Positions 32,801 to 44,441 are shown, numbered from the stretch's first letter. The stretch is 44,441 nt of DNA from Beroe ovata (GCA_946803715.1 CAMPET010000077.1:60901-105341), one strand, 5' to 3'. The notes: generated by a model from the sequence alone, not told the origin. Made by a program: numbers and translations.

Positions 32801-35800
32801 GTCACTGGAAGAGAATGCTCAGCTGAATCAAGAACTCAATGAGGCCATCCAACAGCTGGATGAAAATTCGTTCAACTACGAAAATGTCATCCAGGATTTG
32901 CAATCTAAGCTGGATAGTTCCACAGCGCAAGAAACTCCACCAAGCAAGGATGAATCATTTGAATTCCTGAGAAAAGAACTAGAGATAGAGAGGAAACGAA
33001 GGAAAAGTCTCGCAAAGCTATTGGAAGCTCTCAATAATCCAGAGAGTTTGCCTCCACCACCAACAGCTGCACCAGTTGCAGAAACCGTCCCCATAGAGTC
33101 CATCCCTCCTCCCGACACGTCTCCCAAGGATGATACACGCAAGAAACCACCAGTCCTACCGAAACCGAATTCGGTGAAAGCTCTGACAGAAAGAATTCAG
33201 AAACTCACTACTGATTACCAATCAGAGAAGCAAGCCTTGGATGAGGCAGAGGCGAAAAATTGTGTTCTTGAAAGTAAGATATGCGATCTTGAAGATGTTG
33301 TTAAGGCTCAAGTTTCTGACATAGAAAAGTTAAAGAAGTCAGTTGAACGTGGGATCTCAGTGTCGGTGACACCAGGGTGTCACACTGCAGTTGAAGACCT
33401 AGAGAGAGAACTACAAGAGACCGTGGATGATAAGCTTCACCTGGAGGAGACACTTGCTATCTTAACAGAGGAACACGAAGCCCAAGTGAGCCTTCTCAAT
33501 GCTCGAATTTCTGACCTGGACAAGGAATTGGAGAATGCTCTTTTTGCAATGGAACCTGAGAATATTTCCATCATAACTCAACTAGAAAATGAAAAAGAAG
33601 CCCGGAATCTCCTCGAAAAGAAAGTTGAAGAACTAGAACGACAGCTGAAAGCGTTTGATGTAGCACCTGATGTGGACTCCCTTGACAATCTACAGCAAAA
33701 TCTCGATGCAGCTGAAAAGATGTGCGAACAGCTGATGTCAGATGAAGAATTGATTCCAATTAGCAATCCTGAATTGAAAAGGCAGCTGAGGGATAGAGAA
33801 GATGAGATTGAAAATCTCAAAAAGGAAAATAAAGATCTCAAGGAAGAAGTTGATAATTTGCACAACGATTTCGCCGAAATCAGCACTGAAATCGCTGAAG
33901 CAGACAGTCAATACGGCCAGAGGATCGAGAATCTACAGAAACAAATCAGAATGAATCAAAATAACCATGAATCAATTTCGAGCGATCTCAGGAATGAAAT
34001 ACAAGTGCTGAAAGAGAATCTTCAAGAGGCAGAAAAACAAGTTTCTGTGATGCAAAAACTGGAAAATGATAATAAAGCCCTCTCTGATGAATGCAAATTC
34101 CTTACAGACCGGCTTGCATCTGACATCATTTCCAAAAAGTCCACTGTGGATGAAAAGTCAGATTTGATAGCAGAAATCAAGGAAACTTACGAAAAGATCA
34201 ATTTTCGTCTCAAAACAGAAGTCAATTTGAAGAAGGAGAAAATAGATGATCTGCAAGAAGATATAAAAAGAGCCGAGGCTAACTTCTTCAGAAAACTTGC
34301 TTCCATGAAAGACAGAGAGGAAATATCTGAAGAAAGACATCGACTAAAGATAGAAGAACATCAATTGACAATTGAGTCTCAGAAAAGGGAGATAGATCAA
34401 GTAAAGAAATTGAAGAAAAGGCTCGAAGGAAACATTGATAGCAAGAATCTTGAGTTCAATGAGGTTGTAACGAAACTTCTCAATCTCGAATCATTCATCG
34501 AGATACAACAAGATAACCTACTTGGTAAAGATGAGGAAATAGAGAAACTCAATAGACAGCTGAAGAACTTGGAAGGGGAGTTAGAGCAATCCCGTCATGA
34601 GAATTCTGTTAGAGAGGAGTCAATAACTATCAACATCTCTGGAAGTGGTCTAAGTGATTCAAACCAGGATACTGAGATAGCAGGCCTGAGAGCGAAGCTG
34701 CAGAAGGCTATAGCAGATAAAGAAAATGCAGAGAAGACCAAGAGACGTCTCTCTGTGCAGCTTAATGACAGCAAGAGGGAGTGTGAAGCTTTGAGAGAAG
34801 TATTGGCGCCCTCATTTGAAGATGATGAAGAGACAATCGATAGTTTGAGAGAAAAAGTGTTCTTGTTGGAGAAAGAATTAAAGATGAAGGAAAACGCCAT
34901 CAAAGATAGGACAAATGAGATGAATACTGTTCTAAGTCAGCAAGACAAGACGAAACAGGAGTTGGTCACCAAGAACATTGAGCTTCAGAATAAGAATAAT
35001 GATTTGCTTGAAAACTACTACGAACTTGAAACAGAAAATTCCTGCCTTCTTGAGGACATTGATGTCAATTTCAAGGTACATACAGACTCAATCAAAAAAC
35101 TTGAAGCGGAAGTGAAGGAATTGAAGAGTAAAATAGCAGAAAAGGATGAGAACATATTGAACAGTGAAGAAGCTCTCAACAAGGCCGAAGCGAAGAATGT
35201 TGCTGACAAACAAGCCTTCTTCGAAACAAGAAAAGAGCTCGAAACAGAAGTAAGTACCTTGAAAAACAAAATCCTCGATTTGGAAGGAGGTGATGCAGTG
35301 AAGAGCTCATCTTCAGTTCATAGTGTGTGGCTAGAAGATACTGCCAGCTTGAATCAGGTGATCAGTGAAAAGGACAGACAGATAAGGGATCTTCGGGATA
35401 CCATCATAGCGAATTCACCAAAGGGTAGCTCAAATGACTTGAGTATAGGTTGTCATAGTCTTGGGAGTATTCCACCTCCAGCAGAGATTGATATTCAAAA
35501 TCATCATGATGTCCAAGCAGTTGAAGACTACAAAAAGCAGATAAACAGTATGCACATTTTGATAACAAAGAAAGACCAAGAGTATGCCAAATTGTATTCC
35601 AAGTTCAGGGAGGAGCTAGAACGCCAAAATGAAGACTGTAACATTTACAACACCCATATCCACAAACTGCAAGATATGGTGGCACTATTCGAGAGAGAAG
35701 GAGATAAACTTGCTGCTGACAATAAAACACTGATTGAAAGAAGCGCCAAGGGAATCAATGATGTTAATGAGTCTCTAAATAATCTGAATGAGGAACTGGC

Positions 35801-38800
35801 TCAGGAGAATCAGAGAACAGTAGAAGTTCTCAGTGAGGTAGATGCTCTAAGGGAAGAAATAGAGCAAATCCAACAGAAAATTTCTGAGAAAGAAACTGAT
35901 TCAGCAAAGGTTTCAGAAACTCTGAATAAGCTATCTTTGGTTGAAGATACTTTCCAGATGACAATTGAGGAACATCAATGTTCATTGGATCATTACCAGC
36001 TACTCCTTCAAACAACTCAGCAAGAAATGAAGATTCTAGCAGACGATCTGAGGCAGACATCTTCACAAGAAAAACAGGATACTGAATCAGACCATTTGGC
36101 CAAAATATTCAGTATTTTGCAAGAGAAAGTGACCTTGCTGGGTGATAAACTGTATGAAACTAAAAATGAAGTAGCCTTCTCGAGTTTTAGAGGAAGTCAG
36201 CTAGGTAACTCTGCCAAAGAGACAGCTGTTATCATAGGACAGGCAGAACTGAAGTGTACCAAATTTGAAAATGAATTGGATTTCATCAAGAACATGCTGG
36301 AAAAGTCAGGGATTGGCACAACATCAGACAGTTTTGCCAAAATCTCAGATGAACTGCAGGAAATAATGTCTGAGATGGGTGATCTGAAAGATTTATTAGC
36401 CTTGCGGCCTCAGAGCCACATGATGTTGAGGTCGGATGAGTCAACCTCAGGCACAACAGACTGCAGCAAACCACAGAAGGAAGGTACTAGTATACTGGAG
36501 AGACCTGTCAGTCTCCATGAGATAGATGGCCTTGAACTGATAACCCATGATTTGAGATATCAGCTTAGACAGAAAACAACTGAGTGTGAAGCCCTGAAAG
36601 AGGAATGTGAGATGTTACGAAGTGAGAATGAGGGTATGGATGTAGGAATGAAGGACCTCCAAAAGGTATTTGGGCAGATGCTGACTGAGAAAGTAGAGAA
36701 ACTGGACTGTCTGAACGATAGTATGTCAGCTGAGAGAAGTTTCATGGAGTCACGGATGTCTCAACTCTCAGAGGTCATAGAGATCAAGGACAAAAGTCAG
36801 GATCAGCTGAAAGAATCCCTCTCATTTGAACAAGGGAGGGTCCAACAACTTAAGGAAGATCTGGACAGCACATATGACAAGACATTTGAGCACATCAAGG
36901 AATATGAGGGACGAGTTTCAACTATCACAGAGCGACTCAATGTTCAACAACAGCAAGTTAAAGCCAAGTTAGAGTCATGTGAAACTGAAATAAGCAGTCT
37001 TAATCAGCAGCTGAGACACTATGAGGGAGTTTTGAAAGACAAGGACATTACCATAGAGAGCTTGCAACGGAGCCACAAAATTGAACTCTCTTCTAAAGAA
37101 TCTATCTTGAAACAAGCTCAGGAAGCATCAGTTCAGTACCAGAAAGAGCTGGAGGAACTGAAGTCATTGTACAGCGTCAGTCACGGCACCCTAGACTTAC
37201 AACTCTCTCAGTATGGCGACATTATGACAAAATTCCGGAATGAAATCTCCCAGGAAAAAGAAGCATTCCAAAACTCGCTGCAAAAGTTGAATTACCTTGT
37301 GGAGGATAGGACCCAGAAGATCCGTGAATATGAGAGGATTGTGACTGAGCTGCAACATTCACTGAGTACCACACAGGCAGATTTACAGGAGAAGGAGGTT
37401 CTCTATGAATCAGTGGTAAAAGAGAAGAGCAGACTTCAGCTGGAGCGACCCTTAGACAATGAGAACACAAATCATTGGAAAAATAGGGTGGGTGCAATTT
37501 AAATACTTGTTGCTACTCTTTCTTCAAATGATTCAGAATTTCGGATAGAGCATATTAAGCCAAAGAATTCCTCACTAAATTGTATAATACGACAGGCTTC
37601 AAGGTCGGAGCAACAAGTAAGGAAACTGAAGCAAACAATGGAAGAAATGAAGTACGCGTATGAGACTCAACTCACAAACAAAGGTATGTATGAAAGAGCA
37701 ATAACATTGTTCTTGATTTGCCATGGTGTGGCTTACTGGCTTATGTACTCTTACAATGGAATGTATCATATTGAACTTCAGCTGACATCATACTTGCTCT
37801 GAACATGAAACTGGAAAAGATTGAGTCAGATATGGGAAACAAAACTGCCAAGTACAACGCCATGATGATGGAGGTTTGACAATGTTGCAAAGATACCAAT
37901 GTTTGAACTTATTGAAATCAAATGGCACGCAACATTCAGTGATTTTGGCAATATACAGGTGAAAGCATTGAAGCTGGAAATAGAGGCGTCTGGTAGTGAC
38001 AACCAACTCAAGGACTTGGAACAGAAGCTGGCGTCGAAACAGTGTGAGGTGGATGATGCTATTTACAGGATGCAGAGGTAAATGAAATGCTGGAATCTGC
38101 TTAGACGATCTGGATTCACTGACGAATAAGTATGAAAATTAATATTGAAAGTGTGTGGACTTGATAACATTCCTCAACGTTCTCACCAACTGTTGCAGGC
38201 ACCATCGAGAAACTGAAGCTCTGAAGGACGTATTATCATCATATCAGAACAACGCTGATAACGATGTAGCTCACAAGATATCAGAGTATGAGACTACCAT
38301 TGCCGACTATGAAGTAAGAGATGATTACTGAACGTGCAAAACCCTACATGCTTTATAATATTGCGTTTGTTATATTAAAATTATTGGACAAAAAATATCC
38401 CGCAGTTTATCAATTCCTTCACTGCAACCCTTCTAACTGCGATAGCTGGAACCCACATTAACATGTCACTTATAAAGTTAACTCCTCCTGTATCCAGGTA
38501 CAAGTGACAATGCTGAAGAAGAACATCAGTGACCTCCACACCCAGCTACACAACACTTGTGACGAGAGACAGAAGGTGATAGACAAGGCTCAGGAGCAGA
38601 TTGCCACCTACCAGAGGAGACTGGACCAGATGAATGACAGGGTGGAGGAGGGGAAAGCAGCTGCTGCCAAGGTATCATATTTTGTCTTGAGATGGCCTCT
38701 CGAGCATTCTAAAAGTCATGATTCTCAAGTCTCAAAAATTTATGGGATATTGAAATCAATCGCATTCCTCCCAGGAAGCAGAATCGTTCAAGGAAGCTAA

Positions 38801-40186
38801 AAGACATTACCAGCGACAAGTGAATCTGCTTGAAAACCAGCTCAGAAACTCCCACAAGGATGAAGACGTTGTGGCGCTCAGGCAAAGGATCAAACAGCTC
38901 GAGAGACAGGTAACACTACCAGATTATGTAGATGGTTTTGATCATGTGTGGCATTTTTCAGGTTTTCATGATTTATGGCGATATTTTGCCTGAACTGCTT
39001 TGGTTCTTCGAATAATTTCAGCATAGCTAATTATATAAAGTGATAATTTATTTTAGAATTAGCCTTAGCATCAGAATATATTTTCATTTGAACTGTAAGT
39101 AATTATTAGGTCGAGTCGAGCAAACGTTGTGATTTTCCCCAGCTAAAAAATTGTAAACCGAATTTTCTGGGAAGTCTTGACAATAATATGGAGTCATGTA
39201 TCCATGATCTAGAATTTCTACCACAGAAAACCCGCTCATAAATGAAACTTCAGACCGCGACTAACAGCTGCTGGTCCCCAAATCAAATTACGATCCAACA
39301 AAACCAAATACCACTGTAATAGAATGAAATGCTACCTGGATTATAAACTTTAGCACAGAAAATAAAGGAATGATATTCAGACATATACAGCTAAATCCCA
39401 AGATCAGTTTATATTAAAAGTGCGACTTCCCAGACAGATTACATACATAATATGTACCCACCCAATTATAACATCTTACTAGTTTAACACAGCACTCCTT
39501 TCAAGACTAGGATTATATGAGTTATAAAGTTTCACGTCTTTACTATGACATTATGCCTAGTTTTCATGTAATATTCCTATCCGTGTATTCATGTACTAAG
39601 ATGCAAGATTGCAATTTGTAAGCTAGTGCAATTTCATAGCACAATAAAACAAACCTACTTTTGTTTGATCCCCGTACTTATCATAATCCCATATCCTACA
39701 AGTCTCCTACTAATCATATCGGATTTGTAGCAATGAATTGTCTAAATATTCTCTCCAGGACCGTGGTTCAAGTCCTCATGACCGAGACATGCAGCAGAGA
39801 TTCGAACTGGCGGTTAAGCGGGCAGACCATTTACAAGAACAGGTTGATATAGTAGTCAAAAATAGTAGAAACTACCAGCTAGGTATTGATCAAAGATTTC
39901 ACAACGCAAAGAGCTCATATAAAGATTTCTATCAAACATACAGCTCTCTAGGAAAATATTGCATTATATTATGCTTTTGATCAGCACCACTGTGTCGCCA
40001 CATCAGGTTGATACAATGAGGAAAACGAACAAGAGAATCCAGAAAACGGTTGAGGAGTTGTGGGAAGAAAACACAGAACTTCTGAGGGACTTGAACCGAA
40101 CTGAGAATGGAGGGGGGACAAATCATAACCGTGCAAGACGAAAATACCAAGATCTACCCACTGATTTTGGGACATCAGAAGTCTGA
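29829..40186 (+). CDS. Giant coiled-coil protein, about 2347 residues
   Basis: Thirteen exons join in phase with GT-AG borders: 29829-29997, 30248-30342, 31459-31554, 31675-31824, 31941-37487, 37596-37683, 37782-37873, 37959-38077, 38199-38313, 38498-38671, 38775-38909, 39759-39842 and 40007-40186. The fifth, 5547 bp, encodes residues 171-2019. Composition is Glu/Lys/Gln/Leu-rich with heptad-like patterns nearly throughout. It is broken by a Pro-rich segment around residues 540-578 (SLPPPPTAAP, PPVLPKP) and a Ser/Gly/Pro break near 1340-1355. There is no signal peptide, membrane segment or enzymatic motif, and the C terminus is basic. Such layout is typical of centrosomal, ciliary, golgin or kinetochore scaffolds, but I cannot assign an orthologue. 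The start is uncertain: an upstream exon could precede 29789. Short downstream introns contrast with the 0.85-1.1-kb ones at 30343-31458 and 38910-39758, which hold nothing recognisable. Confidence 0.85.
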
Positions 40187-40630
40187 TGTAACAGCTGTAA
40201 GAGAAGATTTGTTAATTGAATCCATGTTACATGAAGTTCTAAAAGACCGTTATAGGACACTTTGATTACATTGAGACGATTGAAATGAAACTGATGCTGA
40301 CAGTGACAGTGACAGCTTAAATTATGATTAGGTGCTTCAAGATTCGCAATATAGGATTTTAATAATCTCTGTTTCATTGTGAAGTAATCTTCATTTTTAG
40401 AAATATACGTGTGTCAGTCTCATGTGGAAGCTTTGGAAGTGGGATAGTGCAGGCCCTGCACTATCCTGCAGTCACTGCATGGACTCCTCTCCGAAAAACT
40501 GACTTTAGCTAAAAGTCAATTAATGTCCTTTCTTAGACAAACTACCTAATTATTCCTGAATATTGAAGTGTAATCCACAGTTTACTTTCATCAAAGGTCT
40601 GTTAGGTTTCGTTAAGGCCGCCACTCGTCA

Positions 40631-40636
40631 AATAAA
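40631..40636 (+). terminator. Candidate polyadenylation signal of the coiled-coil gene
   Basis: AATAAA, 445 bp after the stop codon at 40186. Confidence 0.45.
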
Positions 40637-41099
40637 AGAAATGAGCATCATGAATAACGATCAGGGCCAAGCAATAAGTGTGGAATTGCAATCAAGATTA
40701 AGAAATGAGTGGCGATCATGATCAATATCTGGAAGTGAGGCATGAGAGAATAAGATGCAGGTCAATCAAATGATGCAGCCTTTAGCAAGTAACCACGCCA
40801 ATAAGTTGGCCCAAATGTTGGTCAATTATCGGGTGAGCTGATTCTATGTGACTATAGTGTGCATAATGTACAAAGTATATTTGACGATACACAATCAACA
40901 TCCAATGAACTATAAGTATACCCAAATAGGCATTGAATAGTCTACGTAAGTAAGTATTTATATGAATCAAGGACTGTGCCCATTTCTTTATGCGTCATGT
41001 TCAGTGTTGTACTATTGTTCTCCTTGTTTCTCATAGTTCACACTCCAGGTTCGGAGTTTTGTTTGAAGCAGATGTTGAGAGGTGTAAAATATAGAGATG

Positions 41100-41252
41100 A
41101 AAGTAGTGCCAGGAGTGGTGTCAATAGAAAATAAATGGTGTCAAGAGAGACGAAAGTGATGTCAAGAGAGGGTGAAAGTGGTGTCAAGAGAATGGAGGTG
41201 GTGTCAAGAGAATGGAGATGGTGTTAAGAGAGATGAGAGTGTTGTAATGAGT
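41100..41252. repeat. GTGGTGTCAAGAGA-type minisatellite
   Basis: About eight imperfect units of 16-20 bp, including two near-exact neighbours at 41178-41221 (GGTGGTGTCAAGAGAATGGA). It is the opposite-strand relative of 22516-22640. Confidence 0.75.
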
Positions 41253-41551
41253 GGTATCAAATTGAAGGAGCTCGGATTTTGTTCTAAATGGGGTGTTAAA
41301 TTAAGGCCTATCAAGTTACCCGCACAGATGGTAGTGTCGAAACCACAACTGCTAATGAATGTACCTTTGTTCGCTGACTTACCTTCCATAGTTATCGCAG
41401 CTGCAGTAGATACGAGTTGAGCAATGTGCAAACTACAGTCAACAAGTAGTTCTCCCAGAGACTACGCTGTTACACGTATCACTAATTAATCAAATCATGA
41501 CATCCATGTATGGAGATACCTCTAAACTACTTCCTAATTCACAGTGTAGCT

Positions 41552-43075
41552 ATGATTCACCTCCCGCTGCTGCTATTTCTGCTTGTTGCTCTACCCTCCC
41601 CAGCAACTTCATGGAACGTGTTGTTTGCCAATGTTTGCAACACTGGATCCCACCAGACGGTATCAGTACACGTGGCTAATCTGCTCGTGGACAACGGACA
41701 CACCGTTACCTACATGTCGACCAACATGCCGAACTCCGCCCTCCGGCCTCAGGTTCGGAAACTAGACTTGCCGAACCTCACGGCAGACATGCGAAGTTTG
41801 ACACATCCCACGGATAACGAGACCACCTCATTCCGTGGCATACTCCGGAAAGCGGACTTTTTCCTGCGTATGTGTGAACGTTGGTACGAGGAGGAGAACG
41901 TGCGGAGTCTACTTCTGACGTCATCACCCGAGAAATACGACCTGTTTGTGACATCAGGACTGTTCGAGACGTGTGCACTCGGACTAGCACATCATCTGGG
42001 CATAGAGAATGCTGTTATCCAGATGCCAGGGGCGATAGCAACACCGTACATTATTCACGAGCTGGGACTGCCGCTGTACAGCTCGAGCAGTGCTATTACC
42101 CTGCTGACAGTCAGGAATAGTACGGGTGTGAGGAGTTCCATCACTGCCCGAGCACTGAATATCGGCCGGAGACTGCTGTTTGACAACATTCTCTACGGGT
42201 TATGGGGGTGGTATGTTGAGCCTGTCATGTACAAGCATATCCCCACATACCCTGGGTATAGGGAAACGTATAAGACGGTGAAGCTGATGCTGATGCATTA
42301 TCATCACCACCCTCTTATCGATGGGCCAGCTCTGTTTGGACCAGGGGTTCTGCCCCTCGCTGGTACCCTCTGTAAACCCTACAACCAGGACGACATATCA
42401 CCAGAACTCCTCAACTTCATGGATTCAGCATCAGGGGGAGTGGTGTTTGTGTCGTTTGGTTCTATGCAGAAGGACGGAAATGCAGAAGAACAGAGCAAGT
42501 TAATAGAGGTTTTCAGCGGGTTAGCAGAACACAACTACAAAGTTGTGTGGAAACAGGAGAAGGTTGAGGAGACTGTGGCAATCCCTGACAATGTCATGCT
42601 TGTCGCATGGGTGGGGCAAATGTCCCTGCTCCAACACCCTAACATGAGACTCTTCATAACCCACGGTGGATACGCCAGTAAAACAGAGTCCATATGTGCC
42701 GGTGTTCCTCTACTTGTGATACCCCGATTTGCAGCAGATCAGTATTTCACAGCCGAACAGATCACCAATACCGGTCTGGGTGACAGCATACCTGACCTCG
42801 ATACAGCATCCGGGGCAGAAATCCTGGGTAAAGTCATGGGAATACTCCAGAACGCCGACTACTCGAATCTTCTGAAGGAAGTGAAGGAGCAAATGCTCCT
42901 CACACGCACCACAGACGATCAATTGCTGGGACACTTATCAGCTGTGGTATCAGGACACCGTTATATAGCCGGTAGACAACCGTGGTATGAGTATCTATAT
43001 CTAGATATTGTGGCGATACCTGTAGTTACAGTACTAGGGGTGAGGGCCCTGGTCAGACGAGTGAGGGGTCAGTGA
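41552..43075 (+). CDS. UDP-glycosyltransferase (UGT, GT1 family), membrane-anchored
   Basis: Transfers a sugar from a UDP-sugar to a small lipophilic acceptor, typically in the ER lumen (family knowledge). 507 residues, about normal for animal UGTs, in one uninterrupted exon. ATG 41552 is preferred over the in-frame start 14 codons upstream because it puts a signal peptide first (HLPLLLFLLVALPSPATS). His34 in GSHQTV sits where the catalytic base lies. The donor-binding signature spans about residues 350-395 (WVGQMSLLQHP, FITHGGYASKTE, GVPLLVIPRFAADQ). Two oddities: WVGQ where WxPQ is usual, and PRFAADQ has one residue more before the conserved Asp-Gln than the common PLFGDQ. The C terminus has a membrane helix (LDIVAIPVVTVLGVRALV) and a short basic tail (RRVRGQ), as in vertebrate UGTs. 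The sugar and acceptor cannot be predicted. Confidence 0.93.
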   Translation: MIHLPLLLFLLVALPSPATSWNVLFANVCNTGSHQTVSVHVANLLVDNGHTVTYMSTNMPNSALRPQVRKLDLPNLTADMRSLTHPTDNETTSFRGILRKADFFLRMCERWYEEENVRSLLLTSSPEKYDLFVTSGLFETCALGLAHHLGIENAVIQMPGAIATPYIIHELGLPLYSSSSAITLLTVRNSTGVRSSITARALNIGRRLLFDNILYGLWGWYVEPVMYKHIPTYPGYRETYKTVKLMLMHYHHHPLIDGPALFGPGVLPLAGTLCKPYNQDDISPELLNFMDSASGGVVFVSFGSMQKDGNAEEQSKLIEVFSGLAEHNYKVVWKQEKVEETVAIPDNVMLVAWVGQMSLLQHPNMRLFITHGGYASKTESICAGVPLLVIPRFAADQYFTAEQITNTGLGDSIPDLDTASGAEILGKVMGILQNADYSNLLKEVKEQMLLTRTTDDQLLGHLSAVVSGHRYIAGRQPWYEYLYLDIVAIPVVTVLGVRALVRRVRGQ

Positions 43076-43680
43076 GAGAGAGCGATCTCTCGTGATACAA
43101 AGCAAACAGACACCAATTATGATAAACTCTGTGATGATATACGTGATCGTTTGACAAAAGTGGAAAGGGAAAGCTTATGATAAGCGGTCAAAACAATGTT
43201 TATATACGTGCTGAAATTGTGCATCGATGGTTAGCATAAACAACACATTCGTTTGTTATGATTAGAAACTCTGTATGAAATGCTGTTTCAATTAGTCATT
43301 CGGCATTCCTAATTATTCTCACGTTGAACTATGGTCATAATTTGTTATGGGAAAGGCCGCATTATCATAGTAAATTAGTCATAAACGTCCCTTATTATGA
43401 CCAAATATGGGTCTAATAAGCAAGTGTTCACGTAATTGTATTGGGTAAAGGGTCATAACATTCACACTTTGAAAACGATTCAGACTGCAATTCCTACAAT
43501 AATTAGATTTCTAATCTCGTTCTAGGTCGTTCCAGGACGCAAATGCATTCAGATACTTCTTGAATTATCAAACTTTATGATTCAATGCCTGTAATAAATT
43601 CTATTAGACGGTATACAATCTACAATTGAAAACGAGACGGGCAGGCGGGCAAAATTGCAATGGGAACGGAGGGGTCTGAG
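43076..43680. other. UGT 3' region, no gene seen
   Basis: AT-rich. AATAAA at 43593-43598 is a candidate polyadenylation signal, 518 bp after the stop. Confidence 0.45.
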
Positions 43681-43900
43681 AAGGTCGAGTAAGCCAACAA
43701 ACCGTGACGTGCGCGCGGGGAAATTGCTACGCGCGCGCGTTGATCATTAGTGAGGAAACACCAGATTGTTCTCGCGCGCTCCAAACTCAATATTTTCTCA
43801 CGTTCCTAGCATGTCACGTGACGCGTATCATCCAATCACTGCGCGTTGTGGGACGAGCGCACGCCAATGAAATGTCCCTTTCAACGCGCTAGAGATCTGG
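43681..43900 (+). promoter_or_regulatory. CpG-rich promoter-like region
   Basis: Dense CG content (GCGCGCG runs near 43711-43740), CACGTG inside GTCACGTGAC at 43813-43822, and CCAAT boxes at 43832-43836 and 43864-43868. It is followed 110 bp later by a candidate exon, so it may be the promoter of a gene leaving the right edge. Confidence 0.45.
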
Positions 43901-44009
43901 TCTGAGTCAAGGGAGAGAGAGAGAGTAGGCAGTCGCATTTCCAGATTTGTCCATTTCACATGAGTACGATATTTGCCATTGCTTGTGTCGCTACTGTTTC
44001 TAAATATAG

Positions 44010-44155
44010 TTGAGCGGGAGGATATGTATGACGAGCAGTTTGAGGACGATGGATTCCTGTTTGGGGTCCACAGTTCGTGTATCGTGGTGGAGCTGTGTTT
44101 CAAGAGAGTTCACATTGGGAAGAGGAGATGCTGCCGACTCCCCAGGGAATCAAAT
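44010..44155 (+). CDS. Candidate exon of a gene leaving the right edge
   Basis: An acceptor-like TTTCTAAATATAG precedes and a strong donor GTGAGT follows. The exon starts two bases into a codon relationship and then has 48 codons (REDMYDEQFEDDG, CIVVELCFKRVHIG). No family is recognised. The upstream partner exon was not found, though the promoter-like region lies just before it. From 44156 to the end nothing further is seen. Confidence 0.35.
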
Positions 44156-44441
44156 GTGAGTACACTTCGTGTTCCTGTACACTTCATTCCCGCGTTGTTG
44201 TATTCAGTCAATGATCGACTGCAACTTCATCTCTACATCATCGGGCCTCAACTCACACTTAGATTCGATAAAAGGAGGGGGTTGCGCCTGATATAGCCTA
44301 GCACTAGCACATTTTTAATTATCACCTCTTCATATATTTAAGAGAGACCCCCTTCATTTCCAGTTTCCTCAATCATCTTCATATTGTCTAGTTTTTACCA
44401 ACCATCGGGTTGTAAATGTTGCCGTTTTCACAGAATAATTC

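Larger units (their letters stand above)
40187..41551. other. Coiled-coil gene 3' region and spacer before UGT
   Basis: Contains a 12-bp-arm perfect hairpin at 40442-40466 (GGATAGTGCAGG), an AATAAA at 40631 and a GTGGTGTCA minisatellite. Just before the UGT start, TTCCTAATTCACAG (41531-41543) looks like a splice acceptor, so a 5' UTR exon may lie upstream. Confidence 0.45.

Noticed and set aside
31937-37497. Minus-strand ORFs opposite the giant exon
   Set aside because: Ser/Leu/Phe-rich shadows of the Glu/Lys-rich coding strand.
41172-41431. ORFs on both strands before the UGT
   Set aside because: Overlap a minisatellite and have no protein-like features.

Overview
The window is nuclear DNA from an invertebrate animal. 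Genes are broken by spliceosomal GT-AG introns, exons are joined in consistent phase, and the gene set is metazoan: an SLC22-type transporter, the mitochondrial glycine carrier SLC25A38, a type I regulatory subunit of cAMP-dependent protein kinase, a very large coiled-coil protein and a membrane-anchored UDP-glycosyltransferase. Nothing identifies the phylum. Microsatellites, minisatellites, hAT-like elements and single-base gap marks suggest a repeat-rich genome assembled into scaffolds. No bacterial operons, CRISPR arrays or viral genes were seen.

Layout, left to right. 1-1794: 5' half of an SLC22-like transporter on the minus strand, running off the left edge. 1800-7040: intergenic DNA with CACGTG/CRE-type sites, CpG-rich inverted repeats, a TTAGGG-like tract, a 13-bp minisatellite and a long hairpin. 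7044-12550: a poorly assembled repeat block. It holds a 1199-bp sequence present twice without a visible difference, three diverged copies of another repeat, part of a hAT-like element and five single n characters. 13320-14712: SLC25A38 on the plus strand in seven exons, with a polyadenylation signal at 15136. 16724-26358: PRKAR1 on the plus strand in ten exons. Its last intron (2.4 kb) contains an antisense, apparently single-exon gene for a small cysteine-rich single-pass membrane protein. 27240-28490: a 24-bp minisatellite split by a complete 791-bp hAT-like element with an 8-bp target-site duplication. 29829-40186: a coiled-coil gene of thirteen or more exons (about 2347 residues), with one exon of 5547 bp. 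41552-43075: an apparently intronless UDP-glycosyltransferase. 43680-44155: a CpG-rich promoter-like region and a candidate exon of a gene leaving the right edge.

The genes look like ordinary independent neighbours and not a pathway cluster. PRKAR1 inhibits the PKA catalytic subunit until cAMP binds. SLC25A38 imports glycine into mitochondria for haem synthesis. The SLC22-like protein and the UGT belong to families handling small organic solutes and their conjugation. The most unusual items are the nested antisense receptor-like gene, the giant-exon coiled-coil gene with an RFX X-box about 1 kb upstream, RFX-like palindromes repeated as an intronic minisatellite, and the filled/empty site evidence for the hAT-like family. 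Exon borders were set by eye from splice sites, reading phase and family similarity recalled from memory; no search or transcript data were available.
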